Assembly (NCBI GenBank): GCA_937860195.1
Contig: CALMBN010000340.1
Location: forward strand, 1 to 5,288
From: an uncultured Novosphingobium sp.
GTDB lineage: Bacteria; Pseudomonadota; Alphaproteobacteria; Sphingomonadales; Sphingomonadaceae
Reading direction: 5' to 3'
Length of the DNA: 5,288 bases
Within the stretch, counting starts at the first letter, position 1, and each line of letters starts with the position of its first letter. This document shows positions 1 through 5,288 of the stretch, piece after piece. The notes beneath the pieces were generated by a model that ran no database searches, was not told the origin of the DNA, and saw only the letters and a list, made by a program, of their open reading frames with translations. The position numbers were made by a program, and so were the translations under genes.

Positions 1-334
1 GCGGCGAACGGCGATCGCGAGCTGCTCGAGCGCTGGCAGGCAGGCGACGGCGAGGCCGGCAACGAGCTCGTTTACAACGAGTTGACGACATTCGTGCGCG
101 GCGCCGGTGGATGGGGCGGTGAGCGCGGTCCGAGTGCCGAGAAGAACGTGGCGCCCGATCGAAAGCCTGACGCTGCTGCCGGTGAGCGAGATTGCCTTTG
201 GCGCCGAGGCGATCGCGCGCTTTCGGCGCACCTATGTCGAGCTGTTCGGAGCCGTGACGTCGGCCGATCCGCTCGGCAACCCCGAGGAAGCGTACGAGGA
301 GTACAAGATCCGGCTGGCGCCGCTCGACGAGCTG
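1..334 (+). other. Unrecognised left-end segment, probably foreign to the rest of the window
   Basis: This stretch precedes the recognisable ClpA sequence and contains no gene I can name. Two reading frames look codon-biased with high GC at third positions. Frame 1 covers about positions 1-80 and reads DRELLERWQAGDGEAGNEL, which faintly resembles the start of an ECF-type sigma factor. Frame 2 covers about 86-334 and includes IAFGAEAIARFRRTYVELFG; it stays open into clpA. Frame 2 has a stop codon at about 83-85, so the two frames are not one continuous protein unless there is a frameshift. The line 241-300 has 41 of 60 G/C against 33 of 60 in clpA line 961-1020. The segment does not resemble the two helical repeats of a ClpA N-domain. 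I read it as sequence from another locus or organism joined to clpA at about 332-345. No promoter or clpS gene is visible. Confidence 0.5.
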
Positions 335-2347
335 ACCCGGCTCGACGCGGTGAGCTTTATCAGCCACGGGATCGGCAAGGGCGGCAAGAAGATCGAGGAT
401 CGCAGCCCGCAAGGTTCTGAAAGCCCCGAAGCCCCGGCGCAGGAAGAAAAGGCAGCTGCGGGCAAGGATGGCAAGAAGGATTCGGCGCTCGACCAGTTCT
501 GCGTCAACCTCAACGAGCGGGCGCTGGCGGGCAAGATCGATCCGCTGATCGGTCGTGGGCCGGAAGTTGACCGGACGATCCAGATCCTGTGCCGCCGGTC
601 CAAGAACAACCCGCTCTATGTCGGCGATCCCGGGGTCGGCAAAACCGCCATTGCCGAGGGTCTGGCGCGTAAAATCATCGAAGGTGAGGTGCCCGAAGTT
701 CTGCACGATGCGGTGATCTACAGCCTCGATATGGGCGCGCTGCTCGCAGGCACCCGCTATCGCGGCGATTTTGAAGAGCGGCTCAAGCAGGTGGTGGGTG
801 AACTTGAGAAGATGCCCGAGGCGGTGCTGTTTATCGATGAAATCCACACCGTGATCGGTGCCGGGGCGACCAGCGGCGGGGCGATGGATGCTTCGAACCT
901 GCTCAAGCCCGCGCTGTCATCGGGCGCGATCCGCTGCATCGGGTCGACCACCTACAAGGAATTTCGAAACCACTTCGAAAAGGACCGTGCGCTGCTGCGC
1001 CGGTTCCAGAAGATCGACGTCAACGAACCAACCATCGAAGACACGATCAAGATTCTGAAAGGCCTGCGCAGCGCCTTCGAAGAGCACCACAAGGTCAAAT
1101 ATACCCCCGATGCGATTCGGACTGCGGTCGAGCTTTCAGCCCGCTATATCAACGATAGAAAGCTGCCCGACAAGGCAATCGACGTGATCGACGAGGTTGG
1201 CGCAATGCAGATGCTGGTTCCGCCGAGCAAACGCAAGAAGACCATCACCGCGCGCGAGATCGAAGCCGTGATCGCCACGATGGCACGAATTCCGCCCAAA
1301 TCGGTCAGCAGCGACGACCGGTCCGTGCTCGAACACTTGGAAAGAGACCTCAAACGGGTCGTATTCGGGCAGGATCACGCGATCGAGGTGCTGTCCAGCG
1401 CCATGAAACTCAGCCGTGCAGGCCTGCGCGATCCGGAAAAACCGATTGGTTCGTTCCTGTTTTCCGGCCCGACCGGTGTCGGCAAGACCGAAGTCGCAAA
1501 GCAGCTTGCCGGCATCATGGGTATCCCGATCCAGCGGTTCGACATGTCGGAATACATGGAGCGGCACTCGATAAGCCGTCTGATCGGCGCGCCTCCGGGC
1601 TATGTCGGCTATGATCAGGGCGGATTGCTGACCGATGCGATCGACCAGCAACCGCACTGCGTCCTGCTGCTCGACGAGATCGAGAAAGCCCACCCCGACC
1701 TGTTCAACATCCTGCTGCAGGTGATGGACAACGGCCGGCTGACCGATCACCATGGCAAAACGGTCGATTTCCGCAACGTGGTGCTGATCATGACGACCAA
1801 TGCCGGCGCCAGCGACATGGCCCGCAACGGGATCGGGTTCGGCGATGTGTCCAAGGCCGATGCCGGGGACGAAGCGGTCAAGAAGATGTTCAGCCCGGAA
1901 TTCCGCAACCGCCTGGATGCAATCGTGCCGTTCGCCTACCTCGGCACCGAAGTGATCGCGCGGGTGGTCGAAAAGTTTGTTCTCCAGCTCGAACTGCAAC
2001 TTGCCGAACAGAACGTCCATATCCAGTTTGACAGCGATGCCCGCGACTGGCTGGGCAAGCGCGGCTATGACAGACTCTATGGGGCCCGGCCGATGGCCCG
2101 GTTGATCCAGGAAAAGGTCAAGCAACCGCTGGCCGAAGAACTGCTGTTCGGGAAACTGCGCAACGGCGGCGAAGTGCACGTTTCGGTGAAGGACGAGGCC
2201 TTGAATTTCGAGCTGACCCCGGCCCCGCCCAAGCTGGATCGCCGGGCGAAAAAGGCAGCCGAATTAGCGGCGGCGGCCAAGGCTGCCGCGAAACCAAAAC
2301 GGAAAGGTAAGGCACAGTCGGCCACGGGCACGGATGACCCTGAATAG
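107..2347 (+). CDS. clpA: ATP-dependent Clp protease ATP-binding subunit ClpA, N-domain replaced by unrelated sequence
   Basis: ClpA is the cytoplasmic AAA+ hexameric unfoldase that feeds substrates to the ClpP peptidase. Residues from about 77 (TRLDAVSFISHGIGKGG) to the end are typical ClpA. The D1 module has Walker A GDPGVGKT (173-180), Walker B LFIDEIH (241-247) and a paired-arginine finger in LLRRFQ (about 298-299). The D2 module has Walker A GPTGVGKT (454-461), pore loop GYVG (498-501), Walker B LLLDE (520-524), ClpP-docking loop GIGFG (575-579) and sensor-2 GARP (659-662). A Lys/Ala-rich tail (about 707-746) resembles alphaproteobacterial ClpA. All ATPase motifs are intact. What is missing is the N-terminal domain of about 130-140 residues that binds the adaptor ClpS; 76 unrelated residues stand in its place. 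The GTG at 107 is only the first available start in this frame, with no clear ribosome binding site, so the true start is probably not in the window. The following sulP gene begins 24 bp downstream. Confidence 0.93.
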   Translation: MDGAVSAVRVPRRTWRPIESLTLLPVSEIAFGAEAIARFRRTYVELFGAVTSADPLGNPEEAYEEYKIRLAPLDELTRLDAVSFISHGIGKGGKKIEDRSPQGSESPEAPAQEEKAAAGKDGKKDSALDQFCVNLNERALAGKIDPLIGRGPEVDRTIQILCRRSKNNPLYVGDPGVGKTAIAEGLARKIIEGEVPEVLHDAVIYSLDMGALLAGTRYRGDFEERLKQVVGELEKMPEAVLFIDEIHTVIGAGATSGGAMDASNLLKPALSSGAIRCIGSTTYKEFRNHFEKDRALLRRFQKIDVNEPTIEDTIKILKGLRSAFEEHHKVKYTPDAIRTAVELSARYINDRKLPDKAIDVIDEVGAMQMLVPPSKRKKTITAREIEAVIATMARIPPKSVSSDDRSVLEHLERDLKRVVFGQDHAIEVLSSAMKLSRAGLRDPEKPIGSFLFSGPTGVGKTEVAKQLAGIMGIPIQRFDMSEYMERHSISRLIGAPPGYVGYDQGGLLTDAIDQQPHCVLLLDEIEKAHPDLFNILLQVMDNGRLTDHHGKTVDFRNVVLIMTTNAGASDMARNGIGFGDVSKADAGDEAVKKMFSPEFRNRLDAIVPFAYLGTEVIARVVEKFVLQLELQLAEQNVHIQFDSDARDWLGKRGYDRLYGARPMARLIQEKVKQPLAEELLFGKLRNGGEVHVSVKDEALNFELTPAPPKLDRRAKKAAELAAAAKAAAKPKRKGKAQSATGTDDPE
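332..345 (+). other. Junction between unrelated 5' sequence and clpA
   Basis: The frame passes without a stop from KIRLAPLDEL into TRLDAVSFISHG. In ClpA proteins the motif (M)TRxDAVSFISHG follows the N-domain, so everything upstream should be N-domain but is not. The exact breakpoint cannot be fixed by eye. It is probably within the bases encoding LTRLD, where a short stretch of shared sequence could have allowed two templates to be joined. Confidence 0.6.
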
Positions 2348-2371
2348 CGCACATCGCCCCTGCCTCGGGCA

Positions 2372-3634
2372 ATGAAGCCCAAGCTGCTCAGCACCCTGCC
2401 CGGCTATACCGCCGCGCAGTTTTCCGCCGATGCCTTTGCCGGGTTGACCGTTGCCATGGTCGCCTTGCCGCTGAGCATTGCGATCGCGATCGCTTCGGGT
2501 GCCGATCCCGCCACCGGATTGGTGACAGCGATCGTAGCTGGCTTTCTCATCTCATTGCTGGGCGGCAGCAGGGTTCAGATCGGCGGGCCGACCGGGGCGT
2601 TCATTGTCGTGGTCTACAGCGTGATCGCGCAGCACGGCTATGATGGGCTGGTCCTGGCCACGCTGATGGCGGGAGTCATTCTGGTTGTGGCCGGGCTGCT
2701 GCGGGCGGGCAACCTGATCGCCTATGTTCCCGAAGCGGTGATCAACGGCTTCACCATCGGTATTGCGATCATTATCGCCGCGAGCCAGTTGAAGGACTTT
2801 TTCGGCTTGTCGGGCGGGGTCATGCCAGCCGAATTCATTGCCAAGCTTGAAGCGCTGTGGGCTGCACGCGCCACTTTCAATCTGACGGCGCTGGGCATGG
2901 GTGTGGCGGCACTGGTCCTGATCGTTCTGCTGCGACGGTTGTTTCCGCGCTTTCCCGGATTGATCGTGGCCGTGGCCGCTGTTTCGGCGGCTGTGGCAGT
3001 TACGCATTTGCCGATTGATACCATCGCCTCACGCTATGGCGCGCTGCCCGCCACGCTGCCCACGCCTTCCGTTCCCGTTATCACGCTCGACCGGATCAAG
3101 GAGCTGTTGCCTTCGGCCTTTGTCATCGCTTTCCTCGCCGCGATTGAATCTTTGCTCTCCGCCATGGTCGCGGACCGGATGATCGAAGGCAGTCACCGCC
3201 CCAATGCCGAAGTGTTTGCGCAAGGCTGGGCGAATATCGGCTCGGCGCTGTTTGGCGGACTGCCCGCCACCGGCGCGATTGCCCGCACCGCCACCAACAT
3301 TCGCGCGGGCGGCACCACACCTGTTGCCGGACTGGTCCACGCGGTCGTAATCCTGCTGGTGTTGCTGCTGGCTGCACCGCTGGCGGGCTATCTGGCGATG
3401 CCGGCGCTCGCCGCGCTGTTGCTGACCACCGCCTGGAACATGAGCGAGCCGCACAAATGGGCCAGCTATTGGGCGGCACCGATCAGCGACCGAATCCTGC
3501 TGCTGCTGACGCTGATCCTGACAGTTCTGGCCGACCTGACCATCGCGATCGGAGTCGGGGTAGGCTTGGGACTTGCGCTACGCCTTCGCGAAAAACATCT
3601 GGAAGCTGAAAGCTGGCATACCCCGGATCGATGA
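2372..3634 (+). CDS. SulP family inorganic anion transporter, short form without STAS domain
   Basis: This is an inner-membrane transporter of the SulP/SLC26 family, which moves sulfate, bicarbonate or similar anions; the substrate cannot be told from sequence. The 420-residue protein is mostly hydrophobic. Family features include the early segment with LTVAMVALPLSIAIAIASG (about 25-43), the substrate-site loop VQIGGPTGAF (68-77), YVPEAVINGFTIG (118-130), AIESLLSAMVADRM (257-270) with the conserved glutamate 259, and NIGSALFGGLPATGAIARTA (288-307). A final hydrophobic pair spans about 374-403. Many SulP proteins have about 500-570 residues with a cytoplasmic STAS domain at the C-terminus. This one stops about 20 residues after the last membrane segment, and the next gene converges 3 bp away, so no room for STAS remains. 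The ATG at 2372 follows clpA by 24 bp with only a weak GGG upstream, which suggests co-transcription or read-through. The family is clear; the specific function is not. Confidence 0.93.
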   Translation: MKPKLLSTLPGYTAAQFSADAFAGLTVAMVALPLSIAIAIASGADPATGLVTAIVAGFLISLLGGSRVQIGGPTGAFIVVVYSVIAQHGYDGLVLATLMAGVILVVAGLLRAGNLIAYVPEAVINGFTIGIAIIIAASQLKDFFGLSGGVMPAEFIAKLEALWAARATFNLTALGMGVAALVLIVLLRRLFPRFPGLIVAVAAVSAAVAVTHLPIDTIASRYGALPATLPTPSVPVITLDRIKELLPSAFVIAFLAAIESLLSAMVADRMIEGSHRPNAEVFAQGWANIGSALFGGLPATGAIARTATNIRAGGTTPVAGLVHAVVILLVLLLAAPLAGYLAMPALAALLLTTAWNMSEPHKWASYWAAPISDRILLLLTLILTVLADLTIAIGVGVGLGLALRLREKHLEAESWHTPDR

Positions 3635-3637
3635 GCG

Positions 3638-3916
3638 TCAGCCAAGCTGGACCAGTTTGTCGCGTCCCGTTCTGCCGCGCAACAAGCGCAGTCTTGACGT
3701 CGCGATGCCCAGCGCCTTGGCCAGCAGTTCGAGCACCGCATCGTTGGCCTTGCCATCTTCCGGTTTGGTCCGCACTTTCATCAGCAGAACGCCCTGCCCG
3801 AGCTCCACGCTTTCGCTGCGCGCGCCGGGCGTGACCCGCAGCGCAAGGCGACCCTCAGCATCGGCCAGTGCGCGAATAGCCTCGACAGGGGGGAATTCAG
3901 CTTTCGGTTTGGCCAT
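3638..3916 (-). CDS. DUF167 (YggU-like) family protein
   Basis: This is a small protein of 92 residues from the chosen ATG, of a family conserved across bacteria and eukaryotes (E. coli YggU) whose biochemical role is not established. The family core is visible as LRVTPGARSESV (26-37), then KVRTKPEDGKANDAVLELLA (47-66), and finally LRLLRGRTGRDKLVQL (76-91). I chose the ATG at 3916 (MAKPKAEF) because it gives the expected short N-terminus and overlaps the end of the upstream gene by only 20 bp. A further in-frame ATG at 3952 would add 12 residues (MPKTPSITRRCS) and lengthen the overlap to 56 bp. Neither has a clear Shine-Dalgarno sequence, as often seen in translationally coupled genes. It is the last gene of the leftward operon and ends 3 bp from the stop of the convergent transporter gene. 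Confidence 0.88.
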   Translation of the reverse strand: MAKPKAEFPPVEAIRALADAEGRLALRVTPGARSESVELGQGVLLMKVRTKPEDGKANDAVLELLAKALGIATSRLRLLRGRTGRDKLVQLG

Positions 3917-4463
3917 CGAACAGCGCCGCGTGATGCTTGGCGTTTTCGGCATAGTGCGCGACGCCCAATTGCAGCCCGGCGATCATCCGGTCATCCAGAT
4001 CGCGCATGAACGCGGCCGGGCGGCCCGCCCATAACTGCCGCGCCGGAATCCGCTTGCCCGGCGCGAGCAAGGCCCCTGCCGCCAGCATCGCTTCGGCTTC
4101 GATCACACAGCCGTTCATGGTCTGCGCAGCAAAGCCGACGAAGCCCTTGTCCTCTATCCGGGTGCCATGGATCATCGCCATGTGCCCGATCAGCACGTCA
4201 TCACCGATAATCGTCGGGAAGCCATCGGGCGCGCCGGGCTGGGGGCCATCGCAATGGATCACAGAGCCATCCTGCACGTTGGTTCGCGCCCCGATCACGA
4301 TCCGGGTGACATCGCCGCGCAGCACGCAATTGTACCAGATCGAGGCATCGGGCCCGATCTCGACATCGCCGATGATCCGGCAGCCGGGCGCGACAAAGGC
4401 GCTGTCGTGAATCCGCGGAGCTTTGCCGTGGATGCCGATGATGGTGGTATCAGGACGGTTCAT
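3897..4463 (-). CDS. Gamma-class carbonic anhydrase-like protein (left-handed beta-helix, YrdA/PaaY type)
   Basis: The protein (188 residues) is a hexapeptide-repeat left-handed beta-helix of the gamma-carbonic anhydrase family, expected to be a cytoplasmic trimer with metal at subunit interfaces. Repeated units such as IGDVEIGPDASI (31-42), VIGARTNVQDGSVI (56-69) and IIGDDVLIG (85-93) form the coils. The three metal-binding histidines are present at 70 (VIHCD), 94 and 99 (GHMAMIHG). The arginine, aspartate and glutamine of the active site (R49, D51, Q64 in RGD and NVQDG) are also present. The C-terminal LWAGRPAAFMRDL motif and following helix (about 144-180) are standard. The acidic loop of Methanosarcina Cam is absent, as in most bacterial homologues, so hydratase activity is plausible but not certain. 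The ATG overlaps the preceding stop codon as ATGA (4460-4463), with a GGGGA just upstream, which indicates translational coupling. Its 3' end overlaps the DUF167 gene. Confidence 0.93.
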   Translation of the reverse strand: MNRPDTTIIGIHGKAPRIHDSAFVAPGCRIIGDVEIGPDASIWYNCVLRGDVTRIVIGARTNVQDGSVIHCDGPQPGAPDGFPTIIGDDVLIGHMAMIHGTRIEDKGFVGFAAQTMNGCVIEAEAMLAAGALLAPGKRIPARQLWAGRPAAFMRDLDDRMIAGLQLGVAHYAENAKHHAALFDGQTES

Positions 4464-4918
4464 GGCTTCCCCAGAAAGTTGGCCCAGGTGACATAGGGCA
4501 GGATCGAGGCGTGGTCATCACTCCATGGGCGCGGCGCGGGCCTGGTCAAGCCGCGCCACGGCATTGCCGGGGCAAGGTCTGCCAACGCCTTGAGCTGGCC
4601 CGGATCACGGCTCACCGCGACCCAGGTCGAGCCGGTCCATGGGCTTTCGACCGGCGGTGAATCCTCGCGCACTGCGGCGTGTAGCCCGCGCGCCTTGACT
4701 TCGGCGGCAAGCGCGGGCTCCAGATCGATATAGCGGTTGGAGATATGGACGATCAGGATGCCCTGCGGCGCCAGCGCATCGAGATAGATTCCAAAAGCTT
4801 CGTGCGTGAACAGGTGCAGAGGGATCGAATCCGATGAAAACGCGTCGATTGCGAGGAGATCGAACGCCCCGGCGCGGACCTTGCCAAGGTTGATCCGGGC
4901 ATCGCCGAGCGCGACCCG
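4460..4918 (-). CDS. Spermidine-synthase-like protein, C-terminal part only
   Basis: About 150 residues from VALGDAR to the end resemble the second half of a class I methyltransferase-fold aminopropyltransferase-like protein, of the type often fused to an N-terminal membrane transporter-like domain. The visible core strands and motifs are GDAR, FDLLAIDAFSSDSIP, LAPQGILIVHISN and the closing WSDDHASIL. The upstream half with the glycine-rich SAM-binding loop is not in the window because the ThiL-like sequence replaces it. Such proteins are often annotated as fused MFS/spermidine synthase, and their real substrate is usually unknown. The stop codon overlaps the start of the carbonic anhydrase-like gene, so this part is very likely native to the leftward operon. 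This entry covers the native portion of the longer chimeric frame. Confidence 0.75.
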   Translation of the reverse strand, partial: RVALGDARINLGKVRAGAFDLLAIDAFSSDSIPLHLFTHEAFGIYLDALAPQGILIVHISNRYIDLEPALAAEVKARGLHAAVREDSPPVESPWTGSTWVAVSRDPGQLKALADLAPAMPWRGLTRPAPRPWSDDHASILPYVTWANFLGKP

Positions 4919-5288
4919 GGCCTGCGGCAACTGAAACCGCCCGAGGAGCGCGTCCCGTGCGCGGCCCTGTGCCGGAAGCCGGCCCTGGAAAATCGCGAGG
5001 CCCGCCGCGGCATCACCGGGCGTGCCGCTGATCCAGAGGTCGTCGCCTGCACGCGCGCCGTCGCGGAAGATCGCCTGCCCCGGCGGCACGGTGCCGGCGA
5101 GCGTTACCGTGACGGTCAGCGGACCGCGCGTCGTGTCGCCGCCGACGAGCGCGACCTGGAAGCGGCGCGCGAGCGCATCGAGCCCGGCCGAGAAACCGGC
5201 GAGCCAGTGCTCGTCCACCGACGGCAGCGTCAGGCCGAGCAGCGCCCAGGCCGGCTCCGCGCCCATGGCGGCCAGGTCGCTCAGGTTC
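4460..5288 (-). CDS. Chimeric frame: ThiL N-terminal part joined to spermidine-synthase-like C-terminal part
   Basis: One frame is open from the right edge to the stop at 4460-4462; an internal ATG at 5266 gives 268 residues, but the coding sequence continues upstream to the window edge (NLSDLAA before that ATG). Numbering from this ATG, residues 1-120 match thiamine-monophosphate kinase. Residues from about 117 match the C-terminal part of a spermidine-synthase-like protein: GDAR (121-124), FDLLAIDAFSSDSIPLHLFT (135-154), LAPQGILIVHISNRYIDL (165-182) and the terminal PWSDDHASILPYV (247-259). In spermidine synthases the GDA aspartate contacts the adenine of the aminopropyl donor, and the DAF aspartate corresponds to the catalytic region. 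Related proteins often carry an N-terminal membrane transporter-like region, missing here. The two families are unrelated and neither is complete, so this is unlikely to be a working protein as it stands. The spermidine-synthase part belongs with the downstream carbonic anhydrase gene by its ATGA overlap. Confidence 0.85.
   Translation of the reverse strand, partial: NLSDLAAMGAEPAWALLGLTLPSVDEHWLAGFSAGLDALARRFQVALVGGDTTRGPLTVTVTLAGTVPPGQAIFRDGARAGDDLWISGTPGDAAAGLAIFQGRLPAQGRARDALLGRFQLPQARVALGDARINLGKVRAGAFDLLAIDAFSSDSIPLHLFTHEAFGIYLDALAPQGILIVHISNRYIDLEPALAAEVKARGLHAAVREDSPPVESPWTGSTWVAVSRDPGQLKALADLAPAMPWRGLTRPAPRPWSDDHASILPYVTWANFLGKP
4895..4918 (-). other. Junction between thiL and spermidine-synthase-like sequence
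   Basis: The bases encode RVALGDAR. ThiL proteins commonly have a PRVALG-like motif at this place, while spermidine-synthase-like proteins have a V-x-LGDAR motif before the adenine-contacting aspartate. The shared word VALG(D) therefore marks the crossover, consistent with joining through short sequence identity. The frame is preserved across it. Confidence 0.7.
4896..5288 (-). pseudogene. thiL: thiL fragment (thiamine-monophosphate kinase), cut at both ends
   Basis: ThiL phosphorylates thiamine monophosphate to thiamine diphosphate using ATP, the last step of thiamine cofactor synthesis. The fragment begins at the window edge with NLSDLAAMGAEPAWALLGLT, a ThiL hallmark, followed by LVGGDTTRGPLTVTVT (40-55 counted from the ATG at 5266), DGARAGDDLWISGTPGDAAA (69-88) and LPQARVALG (113-121). 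After this last motif a true ThiL should continue with an AIDLSDGL-like segment and the C-terminal half, but the frame turns into spermidine-synthase-like sequence. The upstream part, with the first ATP and magnesium site residues, lies outside the window. Line 5101-5160 has 44 of 60 G/C, richer than interior lines. The wording of the motifs looks more like gamma- or betaproteobacterial ThiL than alphaproteobacterial; that is an impression, not a measurement. Whether it is a real pseudogene or a chimera is open. Confidence 0.8.

Noticed and set aside
107..334. A new substrate-adaptor domain fused to ClpA as a real innovation
   Set aside because: It is possible, but the matching chimera at the right end and the GC difference make a join artefact the better explanation. 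It is kept as a finding to check rather than a functional call.
1136..2179. Long antisense open frame (about 347 codons) opposite clpA
   Set aside because: It lies entirely within the intact clpA coding region, and its translation is rich in His, Asp, Gln and Arg with no recognisable domain. It is the shadow expected from GC-rich codon use.
2552..3479. Several antisense open frames opposite the SulP gene
   Set aside because: Low-complexity, charged or Arg/Gln-rich translations opposite a clearly conserved membrane protein; these are shadows.
3600..3660. Possible terminator hairpin from repeated AGCT-containing words between the convergent genes
   Set aside because: The pairing is short and interrupted and no T-run follows, so I do not call it a terminator.
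4006..4496. Open frames on the + strand opposite the carbonic anhydrase-like gene
   Set aside because: They mirror the conserved beta-helix gene on the other strand and show no family motif of their own.

Overview
The window looks like a piece of a GC-rich alphaproteobacterial chromosome, most likely Sphingomonadales-like. This is inferred from the style of ClpA (Lys/Ala-rich C-terminal tail, GIGFG ClpP-docking loop), the codon use and the gene content. No rRNA, tRNA, CRISPR array, insertion sequence or phage gene is visible.

Layout. On the + strand, a ClpA unfoldase reading frame runs to 2347. It is followed after 24 bp by a complete, short SulP-type anion transporter (2372-3634) that lacks the usual C-terminal STAS domain. 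Three genes come from the right on the - strand: the C-terminal part of a spermidine-synthase-like protein, a gamma-class carbonic anhydrase-like hexapeptide protein (ATGA overlap with the preceding gene), and a small DUF167/YggU protein (about 20 bp overlap). They look like one tight operon and converge on the transporter gene with only 3 bp between the stop codons.

The main anomaly is at the two ends. On the left, the reading frame that becomes ClpA starts with about 76 residues that are not the ClpA N-domain. Recognisable ClpA begins abruptly at a TRLDAVSFISHG motif near position 335. On the right, one open frame starts as thiamine-monophosphate kinase (ThiL, open to the window edge). It switches at the short word RVALGDAR (about 4895-4918) into the C-terminal part of a spermidine-synthase-like protein. 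Both outer segments are more GC-rich than the interior in the lines counted by hand. Both joins are in frame, and the right-hand one falls at a short word plausible in both families. The simplest reading is that 335-4918 is a genuine continuous chromosomal segment and the outer roughly 330 and 370 bp come from other genomes, joined by chimeric assembly or amplification. Real gene fusions are possible but less likely, because each would destroy a housekeeping protein.

In function the interior is ordinary: protein quality control (ClpAP), inorganic anion transport, a possible carbonic anhydrase, and a conserved small protein. The SulP transporter beside a gamma-carbonic anhydrase is a mildly interesting pairing for inorganic carbon handling, but the genes are convergent rather than co-transcribed. 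I see no convincing undescribed system here.
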